Shown: positions 45,564 to 55,084 of the stretch, piece after piece
Layout: every line of letters begins with the position of its first letter
Numbering within the stretch: the first letter of the stretch is position 1
NCBI RefSeq assembly: GCF_964340835.1
Contig: NZ_OZ204251.1
Reading direction: 5' to 3' (one strand)
DNA length: 64,000 nt
DNA from: Bombilactobacillus bombi
Lineage (GTDB): Bacteria > Bacillota > Bacilli > Lactobacillales > Lactobacillaceae
Made by a program: the position numbers and the translations under genes
The notes under the pieces: generated by a model
Database searches by the model: none
Told to the model about the DNA's origin: nothing
Seen by the model: only the letters and a program-made list of their open reading frames with translations

Positions 45564-47367
45564 CATTATCACCTAATTCAGAATAACCATAAGCTTTGGC
45601 AAATTCATTCATGATATTTTCTTCATCATACATCCCTCGAATATAATCTTGAAGCAATGGTTGCAAATAATCTGTCCATAATTGGTCAAAGCTTATTGTC
45701 TTTAATTTTAAAAAGTAGGATGCTCCAATATGATAATTCTCGTTAAGTTCTTCAACATTGGAAATTACATTGTTCAGCGCTTTTAAACGCTTGATGGCTT
45801 CCGTTTTCAAATTATCGCCTAAACTATTTAACATGTCTAAATGTTCATTGGCTTTGATTTCTATAAAGCGAAAACGCCGCCGCATTGCAAAATCAAAAGT
45901 ATCCACAGAACGATCAATATCATTCATAGTTCCAATAATATAGACATTTTCTGGAATCGAAAATTTTTGATCCGGATTTTCATGTAAATTAGCATATTGA
46001 GTTGCAACTTCGCCAGCTACACCACGATAACTTGGGTCAATCGCAAAAAACAATTCGCCGAATATCTTAGAAATTTCGCCGCGATTGATTTCATCAATAA
46101 TAAAAATAAATGGTTTCAATTGGATAGGTGCTGCTGCTGTTTTAGATGTTTTGATGTTCTTAGATTTAATATCGTCATAAATAGCTAAATCATAAGAATA
46201 ATTTTGGGTACCATTAACTTTACCAAAAAAATTAGTTACATCCTTAACCTGGTCAAAATTTTGCTCAGATTCTAACATTGACTTTAATTCATTAATATTG
46301 AGACTGAGTTTATTAGCTACTTGGTTTTCAGGAATAGAGATATTAATATGATTTTCATCAACACTGGTGATATAAAATCTAGTACCACGGGCAATTTTCA
46401 ATTCATAAACACCAAATTCTATATTAGAAAAATAATCAGTTATTATTTCTTGTACAGAGGATTCTTTTGCAATTTTTGCTTGTGATTTTTGTGAATCAAC
46501 CCAATTTTGTTGGGCTTTAGCAACAAATCGAGTAAAGATCCCATTTTGTAATTCAAAACCCATTGAACCATCATCATTGATTTTAGGACGTAAGCCTTCA
46601 ACAAAATCAGAATAATCATAACTAGGATGAAATTGGACAAACTCTATTTGTTGCTTTTGTTCAGAAGTTAATTGCGTATAATCATCAAACTGACCATTAC
46701 TGATAATATCTGCTGCAATAGCTTTGGCTAAATAAGACTTGCCAGTTCCAGGTGCCCCGTGAAAAATAATATTCTTAGATTCAATTAAATCAGTTGAATA
46801 GGAATTTTTATAATTTATAATTTCTGATACTGGTCCTGAATCAAAAGTTTTTTCATTATTATTATTTTTCTCACGATAAATTAAAACAAACTGATCATTA
46901 GAATTGCCAAAACGCTTTAGACATTCCTGGACAAAAAGAATAGTTGAAAAAAGATTCCAGCAGTAAAAGACAAACTGTTGACCATTGCCAAGTTTATAAG
47001 TTAAATATTCAATAGTATTTCTATTTTTCTTGAATTCTTCAATACTAGGAAAAATTCCCCGTACTATCTCACTATTAGGTGTGTATTGACAAATAGGAAA
47101 ATTTTCTCTTTCAGCAGTGGTTAAGGCCGATAATTGCCTTTCAAAAATTTGGCAAGCAATTCTAGGCATTGTTTGATTAGAATTACGCCGTTCACCTTTA
47201 ACATATTTACGACGTACTATAGAACCGTGGCCGCTTTTAAAATACATATCTACCGACTTATAGTTATCACCTAATGAAATATTATCCATTGTAAATCTGC
47301 TATCAGTTGAAGTAACTGCCTCAGCAGTGATGACTAATTCAAAATTTTTTGGGTTTGTTTTATCCAT
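45538..47367 (-). CDS. mcrB: McrB-type AAA+ GTPase of a type IV restriction system
   Basis: 609 residues. The first 190 or so form a target-recognition region that I do not recognise. It is followed by a McrB motor: Walker A FHGAPGTGKSYLAKAIA (about residue 200), FVQFHPSYDYSDFVEG, Walker B FIIDEINRGEISKIFGELF, and the GTP-specificity signature GTMNDIDRSVDTFD with RRRFRF. AGGAG lies 9 nt before ATG 47367. Pairs with mcrC. The N-terminal part does not look like the E. coli McrB methyl-DNA domain, so specificity may differ. Confidence 0.92.
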   Translation of the reverse strand: MDKTNPKNFELVITAEAVTSTDSRFTMDNISLGDNYKSVDMYFKSGHGSIVRRKYVKGERRNSNQTMPRIACQIFERQLSALTTAERENFPICQYTPNSEIVRGIFPSIEEFKKNRNTIEYLTYKLGNGQQFVFYCWNLFSTILFVQECLKRFGNSNDQFVLIYREKNNNNEKTFDSGPVSEIINYKNSYSTDLIESKNIIFHGAPGTGKSYLAKAIAADIISNGQFDDYTQLTSEQKQQIEFVQFHPSYDYSDFVEGLRPKINDDGSMGFELQNGIFTRFVAKAQQNWVDSQKSQAKIAKESSVQEIITDYFSNIEFGVYELKIARGTRFYITSVDENHINISIPENQVANKLSLNINELKSMLESEQNFDQVKDVTNFFGKVNGTQNYSYDLAIYDDIKSKNIKTSKTAAAPIQLKPFIFIIDEINRGEISKIFGELFFAIDPSYRGVAGEVATQYANLHENPDQKFSIPENVYIIGTMNDIDRSVDTFDFAMRRRFRFIEIKANEHLDMLNSLGDNLKTEAIKRLKALNNVISNVEELNENYHIGASYFLKLKTISFDQLWTDYLQPLLQDYIRGMYDEENIMNEFAKAYGYSELGDNDDSIENQR

Positions 47368-47519
47368 GAATAATAGCTCCTACTTAATAACTTCTAATTT
47401 CAGCAATTTATCAATCTAATATAAAGTTTTTACAGAAATGTTCATTATAGCTAACAATAATAAATATATTTAAAGTAGTGTAAGCTCTGAAGTTAGAGCA
47501 AATAATGAGTAAGTTAATA

Positions 47520-49370
47520 TCATGGAGTGATGCTTACATCACTTGTCCATAAATCAGTGAGAATTATATCATCACTCTTAGGTCTTATTGATTTTTCCTT
47601 ATCTACTTTAACCAACATAGGAACTTTCATTGCATTACCAGTAATAATAGCCTCTCCCTGCCCTAAACTGGAAATTTCATTATATGAGTTTTTATCTAGA
47701 GTAGGCATCGTATTTTCAAGCATACGCAAGTCATTATCATTAACTAAGCGATGTACAAAAAAGTTATGAAGCTGCGAAATAATTGTAGGAGATATGTCTG
47801 CTGGTCGTTGACTAGATATTGTAAGAAAAAAACCAAATTTTCTGCCTTCTTTTATTATTTCTTCAAAAACAGATAGTCTAAAATCTTGCCAGCTATCTCC
47901 ATTACGTTTTTCTTCAGAATTTAAAATATTATGAGCTTCATCAATAATCAAATGACAAGTTTGCGTAATTTGTTTAGTATTTGATACCACTTCTTTCTGA
48001 TCATCATAAACCATTTTGGAAATCATCATTGGAACCAGCCGTTTAACATCCTGATTAGCATGAACCAAAGAAAATATATTTAAACATTTAAATTTATTTT
48101 TAATACTTGGAACCACTTCTACTATTGATTCTATACTATCTAAAGCAACTCTCATTCTATTAAATAAAGGATTTATATGCTCCAAATTTGTAGATTTCCA
48201 AGCTGAAACATATATTTTTTGATATTCTAAAAAAAATTTCAATCTCTCTATTTCATTCTTATTGTCATATAGATTTTCTAATTCATCACATAGATTTTGA
48301 AGATTTGTAGCTTCCAAGCTACAAAATTCTCCATCATAAATTATTTTATTTTGTTTGTTTTTGTAGTATATTTCCAATTTTGCATAATTTGTTACTTTTG
48401 TGCCATTTAAAATTTTATTCAGCAATTTAGATTTAGCTCCAAAATCTTTAGTAACTTTTACCCAATTTTCAATCGGTTCATATCCCACTTCTTTATAATC
48501 CAGTAGCAATTTTTTTAACAACCCTAATTCTAATTTGGAAAAGTCATCTATTTGTTCTATTTTTAAAAATTCTTTTATAGAATTCCTTAAAAATGGAACT
48601 TGTGTAGCTGGTCTAGCATTAAATAGTATAGCTAAAATATCTGGATTAAATAAATATTCTTCTGTAACTGGTATTTTATCGCCTTTGCCAGGATTACTGG
48701 TATTTATTTGCCAAACTTTTTTATGATCTTCTTTCACTCCAAACTGCCCAGGTTGAGTATACTCATCATTAAAATCAATAACAAAAAATTTAGATTTTTT
48801 ATATATCTGATCTTCAAATTCTGAATGAAATAATTCTAAATATAATTTATGAAGCGTATTGGATTTTCCGCTACCCGTATTACCAAAAATACCAATATGA
48901 GATGCAAAAAATTTATTTATTGGTAAGCTAACAGGTCTTTTTTCTCTTGCAGATTTTCCAATACAAATAGTCGCTTCTCCATCGTCAATATCATATATTG
49001 CGTCCAAATCAATTTTACTGGTTAAAACAACTTTGTTGCCAACCATTGGCACATATTGACTTGTTAATTGGAAATTTCCATTTTCAATTACACCCTGAGT
49101 CTTTAGTAAAATTATTCTGTTAATAGAGTCTTTTTTATATCTATTATCAAATTGTTCGCTTTTTACGGTATTTTGTTGATCCATTATTTTTTCAGAAATA
49201 ACAGTCGTAATAATATGCACGCCATTTTGTTCAATAGTCAAAAAAGCTCCCACTTGCGGACCTACTAAAATGTCACCGTCCCATAAAAAACTGGCGTCAT
49301 TTGACATATTATACATACCAACTTGAGAGATATCACCATCTACTGAAACTATCACACCTAATGGTTTCAT
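47520..49370 (-). CDS. HerA/DUF87-family ATPase of a SIR2-HerA defence pair
   Basis: HerA-type hexameric translocase/helicase ATPase, 616 residues. I prefer ATG 49370 (GGGAAG about 10 nt upstream, 4 nt after the SIR2 stop) over 49391. Seen: an N-terminal barrel (GVIVSVDGDISQVGMY, HIITTVISEKI), Walker A GIFGNTGSGKSNTLHKLYLE near residue 160, Walker B HLIIDEAHNIL, sensor TISSQRPADISPTI, and HNFFVHRLVNDNDLRML. In reported SIR2-HerA systems the two proteins form a complex that depletes NAD+ or degrades DNA on phage infection. Confidence 0.9.
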   Translation of the reverse strand: MKPLGVIVSVDGDISQVGMYNMSNDASFLWDGDILVGPQVGAFLTIEQNGVHIITTVISEKIMDQQNTVKSEQFDNRYKKDSINRIILLKTQGVIENGNFQLTSQYVPMVGNKVVLTSKIDLDAIYDIDDGEATICIGKSAREKRPVSLPINKFFASHIGIFGNTGSGKSNTLHKLYLELFHSEFEDQIYKKSKFFVIDFNDEYTQPGQFGVKEDHKKVWQINTSNPGKGDKIPVTEEYLFNPDILAILFNARPATQVPFLRNSIKEFLKIEQIDDFSKLELGLLKKLLLDYKEVGYEPIENWVKVTKDFGAKSKLLNKILNGTKVTNYAKLEIYYKNKQNKIIYDGEFCSLEATNLQNLCDELENLYDNKNEIERLKFFLEYQKIYVSAWKSTNLEHINPLFNRMRVALDSIESIVEVVPSIKNKFKCLNIFSLVHANQDVKRLVPMMISKMVYDDQKEVVSNTKQITQTCHLIIDEAHNILNSEEKRNGDSWQDFRLSVFEEIIKEGRKFGFFLTISSQRPADISPTIISQLHNFFVHRLVNDNDLRMLENTMPTLDKNSYNEISSLGQGEAIITGNAMKVPMLVKVDKEKSIRPKSDDIILTDLWTSDVSITP

Positions 49371-49374
49371 GAAC

Positions 49375-50376
49375 TTATAACTTCCCATCATTTAAAACTT
49401 TTACCAAATTACTTAAAGTAAATTCAGATTTCTTAAGGTCATCACCCCAAAAATCAGAAGGCGTATATATCTTTAAATTGTTAGGTGCTTGATTCTTTTC
49501 ATTATCTTTATACTCTAGGTTTTTTAAATAAATATCCTTGTCATTATTTGAATATCCAAAACAAATAATTATTAATTCTTTATTTTGCAATGCTCTACGA
49601 ATCATTCTCGCTATATGATCATCTTGAAATGAAAATCCTAAAACAAAAAGTACAGACTCTGGTTTGTCAAGTTCTAATTGAAAAACTCTTAACATATCAT
49701 GAAAATGATTATTCAAAAAAGTTGCTTCACCTTCCATATGATTAGGAGGCACAATTAATGGTTCTTTTGCTATCTCATTTTTAATTAGAACTCTTTTATC
49801 ATTTATATTTTCCCAATTGATTGAACCATGAGGCTTTATTAGAGTTAACGACGGAAGTTCATCAATATAATTATCATTGAGTCCTCTATAAGAGACAGTT
49901 TTATTAAAATTTGCGCTGTCCAAATATCTATTAAAATATCCTCTTGCACCATCATTGAAATACAGATTGGTATTGCTAATCACATTATCAATTGCTTTTT
50001 CTATAAACAAATCATAATTAGTAGTAAAAATATTTACTTCTTTAGGAACTTGTCGGGAATTTGATTGGTCCAAAATGTTACTAATGGCTAAAATAAAATT
50101 TTCATAAGTTCTCAAAATAGTTTTACTATTTTTAATATTTTTACTATCATCATCTTTACTATCATCATTAAATTTACCATTAAGTAGCTTTTTACTTTCT
50201 TTTTTTATTACATCTGTTAGATTTATATTTCTTTCTTTATTGTCTTTACCATTAACTTTATTCATTAAAGGAATGGCGGGACTAGAAGTACCTGAACCCA
50301 GTAAGAAGTTTAATTTTTTAGTTAGAGCTAATTCCCTAATTTTTTTTATTAATTCTTCTACATCTTCATTTTTCAT
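49375..50376 (-). CDS. SIR2-like NADase effector of a SIR2-HerA defence pair
   Basis: SIR2-domain protein of 333 residues. Seen: KLNFLLGSGTSS (NAD-binding loop, residues 18-29), FTTNYDLFIEKAI with the catalytic-type Asn (about 118), KPHGSINW with the His (about 183), and VLFVLGFSFQDDHIARMI (late Rossmann motif). This is the pattern of defence SIR2 NADases rather than protein deacetylases; no zinc-finger cysteines are present. An Asp/Ser/Lys-rich stretch (DDSKDDDSK) near residue 70 stems from a 15-bp tandem repeat. Encoded ahead of herA in a two-gene operon. Confidence 0.9.
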   Translation of the reverse strand: MKNEDVEELIKKIRELALTKKLNFLLGSGTSSPAIPLMNKVNGKDNKERNINLTDVIKKESKKLLNGKFNDDSKDDDSKNIKNSKTILRTYENFILAISNILDQSNSRQVPKEVNIFTTNYDLFIEKAIDNVISNTNLYFNDGARGYFNRYLDSANFNKTVSYRGLNDNYIDELPSLTLIKPHGSINWENINDKRVLIKNEIAKEPLIVPPNHMEGEATFLNNHFHDMLRVFQLELDKPESVLFVLGFSFQDDHIARMIRRALQNKELIIICFGYSNNDKDIYLKNLEYKDNEKNQAPNNLKIYTPSDFWGDDLKKSEFTLSNLVKVLNDGKL

Positions 50377-50409
50377 TTAACAATCTCTTTTTCAAAATTT
50401 TCAAACATA

Positions 50410-50438
50410 AATTATTCAATCACTACAAGCCTTGGCAA
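50410..50438 (-). promoter_or_regulatory. Promoter of the SIR2-HerA operon
   Basis: Minus-strand -35 TTGCCA (50433-50438), 17-nt spacer, -10 ATAATT (50410-50415), giving a leader of about 27 nt before ATG 50376. Confidence 0.5.
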
Positions 50439-50459
50439 CTCATTAACTTAAATATAATG

Positions 50460-50580
50460 TGTATAAAAATGTTAATGCTATTATATGATAAGCAAAGTTA
50501 CGATATAACATTAGATATTAATTTTAAAATTGATCAGGACACTTTTATTTATGATAGTATTGCAGAAGTTCAAAGGTAGT
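50460..50580 (+). pseudogene. Decayed 3' end of a second yitT-family gene
   Basis: No start codon or upstream part remains. The plus strand reads MLMLLYDKQSYDITLDINF then KIDQDTFIYDSIAEVQR and a stop, aligning codon for codon (one codon gap) with the last 40 or so residues of the intact yitT product at 44055-44177 (MLMLVADTQNYGTMLDIIF, QIDQDAFILADSVAEV). The divergence is too large for a recent duplication. It lies in an otherwise gene-free 485-bp stretch between the SIR2 gene and brxL. Confidence 0.75.
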
Positions 50581-50739
50581 AAAATTTATCTAGCTTCTAT
50601 ATATCCGACTACTTTCATAAGAGCAACCAATTTGCAAATTTTCTATTAATTCCATGATTGTAAAATTAGCTATACTATTGCAATGAATACAACTAATAAA
50701 ATATATCAGCAAAATTGAATATTGTGTTATTTTCCACTT

Positions 50740-50862
50740 TTAGAACTTCATTGTTTCTAGTATTATTGGTTCTTCAGCAAAAATGTACAAAAGCGGTCTT
50801 AATTGTGCATTGCTGTTGTAAAAATTTTGCCATGATCTTAATTGTTCTCTTGATATTAATTT
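50740..50862 (-). pseudogene. Open frame continuing in phase after the brxL stop
   Basis: Directly after the brxL TAG stop, the same frame runs for 40 sense codons (REQLRSWQNFYNSNAQLRP, then LLYIFAEEPIILETMKF) to a TAA. The composition looks protein-like, but there is no suitable start codon near its beginning. It may be a former C-terminal part of BrxL cut off by a nonsense change, or the remains of another gene. I recognise no family. Confidence 0.4.
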
Positions 50863-52320
50863 CTAATTATTTTCTTCAGGAACAGTAACAATATTTTCTA
50901 TTAATGTTTCTTTGTCTTTATATGACAATTCAACATCAAAGAATTCCGTTCCACTAATCCTTTTTAGTTGCTCTTTAACTCTTCTGCGGACTTCTAAAGC
51001 AAATGACAAAATTTGTTCAATATCGTTTTTCGTATAAATTCCATCTGGAAAAATTAACTTCACTAATCCAGAAACAGTTTTGCGAACAGCGATTGTATCA
51101 CGTTGATTTAATTGATTGCCCAAAGAAAAATACTTATCAAAAGCATCTCCATAAGTTTGTTTACGCAATTCACGCATTATTTCTGCAAAATAGTCCGTAA
51201 TTAAGCCATAATCTTGAGCAAAAAAAGATGGACGATATTTCGGAATTTCCCAGCCCGGTAAATATGCATGTATGCGATCAAAAAAGGCAGAATCATTAGC
51301 CATAGCTTCAGGAAATGGATCAAATAGATGCGAAGTTTGTAATATCGTATCGACACTTTGATTAATGTTACCCACAAAAACCATGGAAGCACTAGCTTGA
51401 ATTTCATCTTTACCACGAGCAAATGAACCAGAGGCCATATAATCTTTCATAATTTGAATGCCATCTTTATCTTTGAAATTAATCCCAGCAACTTCATCGA
51501 AAGCTACCAAGTCCCACATACCTACTAATCCTACTTGATGACGACTCATATTATAAAACAGATTAGCTACTGTTGTTTGACCACCAGATACTAGAATCGA
51601 GTTGGGAGAAAGTTCTTTATACCCATGGGACTTCCCCGTGCCACGTGGTCCTAGTTCTACTAAATTATAGTTATTTTCTACAAATGGCACTAAGCGTAAT
51701 AATAGTAATAACTGTTCTCGCTGACTAAACTGGGTTGGTTCTAATCCAATAGTTCGCAACAAAAGTTGAATCCATTCTTGAGTAGTAAATGCTTTACGGC
51801 CTTGATATACCTCAGACATATCTAAACCTGAAATTTGAATAGGATCTAATTTTTGTAAGATAAATGGTGAATCGTGTTTAATCTTATCAAAATGATATCC
51901 TAATCTAGCAATACACCAAATTCCTCCAGCCAATAAGCGCTCATAATCTTTGGGATATTTAGAATTGATAACTACTTCTTTAATACCTAAATTACTGAAA
52001 GTGGCTTCATAGCGATCTTTTTGCGTATTAAGATGGACAGTAACCTTATCAATGACAGTATAAATACCTAATTCACGAATTCTGGCTTTAATTTTTTCTG
52101 CTTCATCTGGGCGTACATAGTTATTTGCTAAAGTTGTACGCACACGTTGAACACCTTGTTCAATTGTTTCTTCATCAGTGCTGTTAGCAAACATCCCTAA
52201 TAGATATTCTAAAACGTAAGTTGGAACGTTAGCACCTTCTTTGATACGCGCAGTTAAATCTTTACGAACAAAGCGTCCAGAAAAATGATCAGTTAGTTTT
52301 TGCAATAAAATTTCATCCAT
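50863..52320 (-). CDS. brxL: BREX protein BrxL (Lon-related AAA+ ATPase, short form)
   Basis: AAA+ protein of 485 residues, last gene of the BREX operon. Seen: an N-terminal domain, Walker A LGPRGTGKSHGYKE (about 223), SPNSILVSGG, Walker B AFDEVAGINFK (about 272), and FVGNINQSVD, DRIHAYLPGWEIPKY, all typical of BrxL. It is shorter than the BrxL of enterobacterial BREX (about 680 residues) and stops before a Lon-protease-like C-terminal domain; a short BrxL family is known. BrxL forms DNA-binding multimers and is required for defence in Type 1 BREX. ATG 52320 has a GAGG site, 24 nt after pglZ. Confidence 0.9.
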   Translation of the reverse strand: MDEILLQKLTDHFSGRFVRKDLTARIKEGANVPTYVLEYLLGMFANSTDEETIEQGVQRVRTTLANNYVRPDEAEKIKARIRELGIYTVIDKVTVHLNTQKDRYEATFSNLGIKEVVINSKYPKDYERLLAGGIWCIARLGYHFDKIKHDSPFILQKLDPIQISGLDMSEVYQGRKAFTTQEWIQLLLRTIGLEPTQFSQREQLLLLLRLVPFVENNYNLVELGPRGTGKSHGYKELSPNSILVSGGQTTVANLFYNMSRHQVGLVGMWDLVAFDEVAGINFKDKDGIQIMKDYMASGSFARGKDEIQASASMVFVGNINQSVDTILQTSHLFDPFPEAMANDSAFFDRIHAYLPGWEIPKYRPSFFAQDYGLITDYFAEIMRELRKQTYGDAFDKYFSLGNQLNQRDTIAVRKTVSGLVKLIFPDGIYTKNDIEQILSFALEVRRRVKEQLKRISGTEFFDVELSYKDKETLIENIVTVPEENN

Positions 52321-52343
52321 TATAATTACCTCAATTATCGTAT

Positions 52344-54839
52344 CTAAAAGTCAAAGCCAACGTCATTACTGATGATTAAATCCATCTGAAATGTTTCAAA
52401 TTCTTTAGTACCAGCCGTTATATTTTCAATTACTAAACGATAATCCTTTTGCCTATCATAAGATTGATTCTTAATCGATAATTTTAACCGATACATTCTA
52501 GATTCAATACGAGAATCCTGATTATCGACTAGTAAGTGAGCTTCAGTAGATATTATTTGGTTCAATTCATCAACAAAATAAATCTTGAATTCACTGGCTA
52601 AAACTGTATCACTAATAGGAGCCGTTTGGATAAATGGTAATGTGACTTCTAAAGCAGTAACTCGATGATTAGTATTGCCTAATTTTAATTCGACATATTG
52701 GGCTTGTGAACGACTACTGGACATTTTAATATCTAAAACTGGTAAGAGCATCTCTTGCAAAGAACTGCCACCATGAACATAGTTTTGCGAACCCACTGTC
52801 TTAAACACATTGGCTGATTTTGGATAATAAATCCAGCGCTCATCGTTATTTTGTAAGACTTCGCCTAAAGATAATACAGCTACCCCCATTTCTTCAATTT
52901 TTTCTTTTGCTACAGCATATCGAGATTTCTTAGTTAAAGGATTAGTTAAATTCAAATCAATTTTATCTGATTCTAAAATTTGACTATCTCGATAAACAAA
53001 ACCGTGGTCAGCAGTAACTAATACGTGACTGACATTAATTGTTCTCAGAGCATGGATGAGCTGCTTAAGTTCATTGATAGCTTGCTGTGCTGCATTAAAT
53101 ACTTCATCTTCCGTTTTGGCATTATCACCGATAGCATCAATTTGATTATGATAAATATAAATTACTTTTTTACCTACAAACTTAGTTCTTAATTCTGCAC
53201 TAGTACATTTTAATAATTCATCTAAACCAAAAGCTTCACTATCAGCATTATAACTTTTTAATACTTGTGCTCTTTTTTGTCGGGTATCAACTAACTTATT
53301 ATCAACTAATATATTCAAATCATCTGTTAATTCTAAACTTTTATGGGGTAGCAATGCTGACATGCCTAAATAAGTCACTGACGGCAAAGTACTAATTAAA
53401 TAATCCATATTCATTTGAATACGGTCGTCTTGATCTAACGTAGACTGCAATTCTTTAGCAATTTCAAACCGTAAGGCATCAGAAATAATAACAACGACTC
53501 GATCTTTTTGTGGACGTATATAATTGTGATAAAAATTTGACTGTTGATGTTTGCCTTGAGAATCTCGATAAGAAAAACTATTATTCCATGACTTAATAGA
53601 TTCGTTTAAATATCGTGTTAAATAAAATTGCGAAACTTGTTCTTTTAATTCTTTATAACTATTAGGATCACCCACTTTTTGATAAGTAGCGATAAAATAT
53701 CGATACCAACTATCAATTTGGTAATCTGTTTGTAAATATTTATCAATTGCTTCAGCAGTCGATTCATAAGGCACAAACTTTTGTTTCAAAATATAAATAG
53801 CTAAAGTTAATAATCGATATTGTGCTTTAAATCTCCCCTCACGAGTTCGTTTTTGTCGCTCTTGACAAATAGTTAATAGATCTTGTTCACCTACAAGGGA
53901 ATTTAAATCTCCCACTAAAACTCGCTTTTTTATCCACAATAAAATCAATCGATCAACACCGGTATAAAAATTAAGTTGTAATAAATTTTCCATATGAATT
54001 TTCTGTAAAAATTTTGCCAAGTTCAATTTTTGCCAAACAAAATCACTTAATTCATCAAAAACATTTTGCGATGCAGATGAATCAGCAAAACTAGACATAA
54101 AAGTAGCCACATTGGTTAAGTGATCCATTTTATAATTATCAAATGCTTGAGGTAAATCTAATTCCATTTGTGAATAAGTATAATTAATATATAGAGCACA
54201 TACTAAATCCACTAGATTATTATCTGAAGGGACAAAACCAAATTCTTGGTTGATTAATTGCCAAAAATAATCTAATACGTTGTATTTATCAAACTCCGCT
54301 AAAAAAGAATTATTATCTATTCCAGCAGCAAGTACTTTCTTTAAAAACGCATTAACCTGGATTTGGTCTACTCTCAAGATACTAGCAATAATACCTAATT
54401 CAGGATGATTAATGACGGTGTTATTTAAATGCTTTTTAAATCTGGCAACACGAGATTTATTACCGAAAAATTTGAAATGCTCTTTAATAAATGGCAATTG
54501 ATTAGTGGGTAAATTCAATTCTTGTAAAAGTAATTGATAAACATCGGCAGTAAAAATTAATGAAGATTCTTCTACATCTGTCAAAAAATTATTTTCAATA
54601 TCTGGACGTACAAAAGTTGCATAAATTAAATATTTTGTATTAGGATGATTTTCCAAAAATAATTTTATTTTGAACTGTTCTCGTTCAGCCATTAGAATAA
54701 CTTCTGCATCTAAGCCTTGACTAATAACATCCATATTATCAGCAAATTCAGCATCAGAATCATACCAAAATATTAAACGCTGCTGCTCAAAAGCTTGATT
54801 TAATTTTGTAATAATTTTATTTACGTTTAATTCAGCCAT
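52344..54839 (-). CDS. pglZ: BREX protein PglZ (alkaline phosphatase superfamily)
   Basis: 831 residues. The C-terminal half has the PglZ phosphatase-like core: VVVIISDALRFEIAKEL (about residue 450), STLPSVTYLGMSALLP, the VIYIYHNQIDAIGD segment and LVTADHGFVYRD (about 608), followed by the end domain. The N-terminal half (LIFWYDSDAEFADN) is a Type 1 PglZ feature. It is essential for BREX modification and defence in characterised systems, although its exact reaction is not settled. Unusually, it is separated from pglX by about 3.4 kb of oppositely oriented DNA, and it has its own -10 box. Confidence 0.94.
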   Translation of the reverse strand: MAELNVNKIITKLNQAFEQQRLIFWYDSDAEFADNMDVISQGLDAEVILMAEREQFKIKLFLENHPNTKYLIYATFVRPDIENNFLTDVEESSLIFTADVYQLLLQELNLPTNQLPFIKEHFKFFGNKSRVARFKKHLNNTVINHPELGIIASILRVDQIQVNAFLKKVLAAGIDNNSFLAEFDKYNVLDYFWQLINQEFGFVPSDNNLVDLVCALYINYTYSQMELDLPQAFDNYKMDHLTNVATFMSSFADSSASQNVFDELSDFVWQKLNLAKFLQKIHMENLLQLNFYTGVDRLILLWIKKRVLVGDLNSLVGEQDLLTICQERQKRTREGRFKAQYRLLTLAIYILKQKFVPYESTAEAIDKYLQTDYQIDSWYRYFIATYQKVGDPNSYKELKEQVSQFYLTRYLNESIKSWNNSFSYRDSQGKHQQSNFYHNYIRPQKDRVVVIISDALRFEIAKELQSTLDQDDRIQMNMDYLISTLPSVTYLGMSALLPHKSLELTDDLNILVDNKLVDTRQKRAQVLKSYNADSEAFGLDELLKCTSAELRTKFVGKKVIYIYHNQIDAIGDNAKTEDEVFNAAQQAINELKQLIHALRTINVSHVLVTADHGFVYRDSQILESDKIDLNLTNPLTKKSRYAVAKEKIEEMGVAVLSLGEVLQNNDERWIYYPKSANVFKTVGSQNYVHGGSSLQEMLLPVLDIKMSSSRSQAQYVELKLGNTNHRVTALEVTLPFIQTAPISDTVLASEFKIYFVDELNQIISTEAHLLVDNQDSRIESRMYRLKLSIKNQSYDRQKDYRLVIENITAGTKEFETFQMDLIISNDVGFDF

Positions 54840-54865
54840 TTTATTCCCCTATTTATTATCTTAGT

Positions 54866-54900
54866 TAATATTATACCGTAAATAACAAATTGAAAATATT
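54866..54900 (-). promoter_or_regulatory. Likely promoter of pglZ-brxL
   Basis: Minus-strand -10 TATAAT (54870-54875) about 30 nt before ATG 54839, with an AT-rich upstream stretch but no clear -35. It lies just outside the outer inverted repeat, so pglZ-brxL expression would not depend on which way the segment faces. Confidence 0.5.
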
Positions 54901-54962
54901 GTTAAGAAAGAAGTTTAATACACCATTCAAATAAAATTTAAGCCTATGTTTATCAATATCGC

Positions 54963-55084
54963 TCACACCCAGATATAATACAGGTGTTATTAAGAATCTT
55001 ATCGACCAAATTCCCGAAGCTTATTTTGATGTCCGCCAAGAAGGCCAAGTAGAAATTATTGGTTGGCTATATCAGTTTTATAAT
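54963..55084 (+). repeat. Outer inverted repeat, left copy
   Basis: About 122 bp with roughly 3 mismatches to the reverse complement of 61203-61324 in active pglX. It encodes TPRYNTGVIKNLIDQIPEAY and the following WLYQFYN segment. Homology begins abruptly here. Confidence 0.9.

Noticed and set aside
47484..47499. Hairpin GCTCTAACTTCAGAGC after herA
   Set aside because: The stem is short and no T-run follows, so I do not call it a terminator.
50147..50176. 15-bp tandem repeat in the SIR2 gene as a phase-variation tract
   Set aside because: Only two copies, and the unit is a multiple of three, so copy change would not shift the frame.
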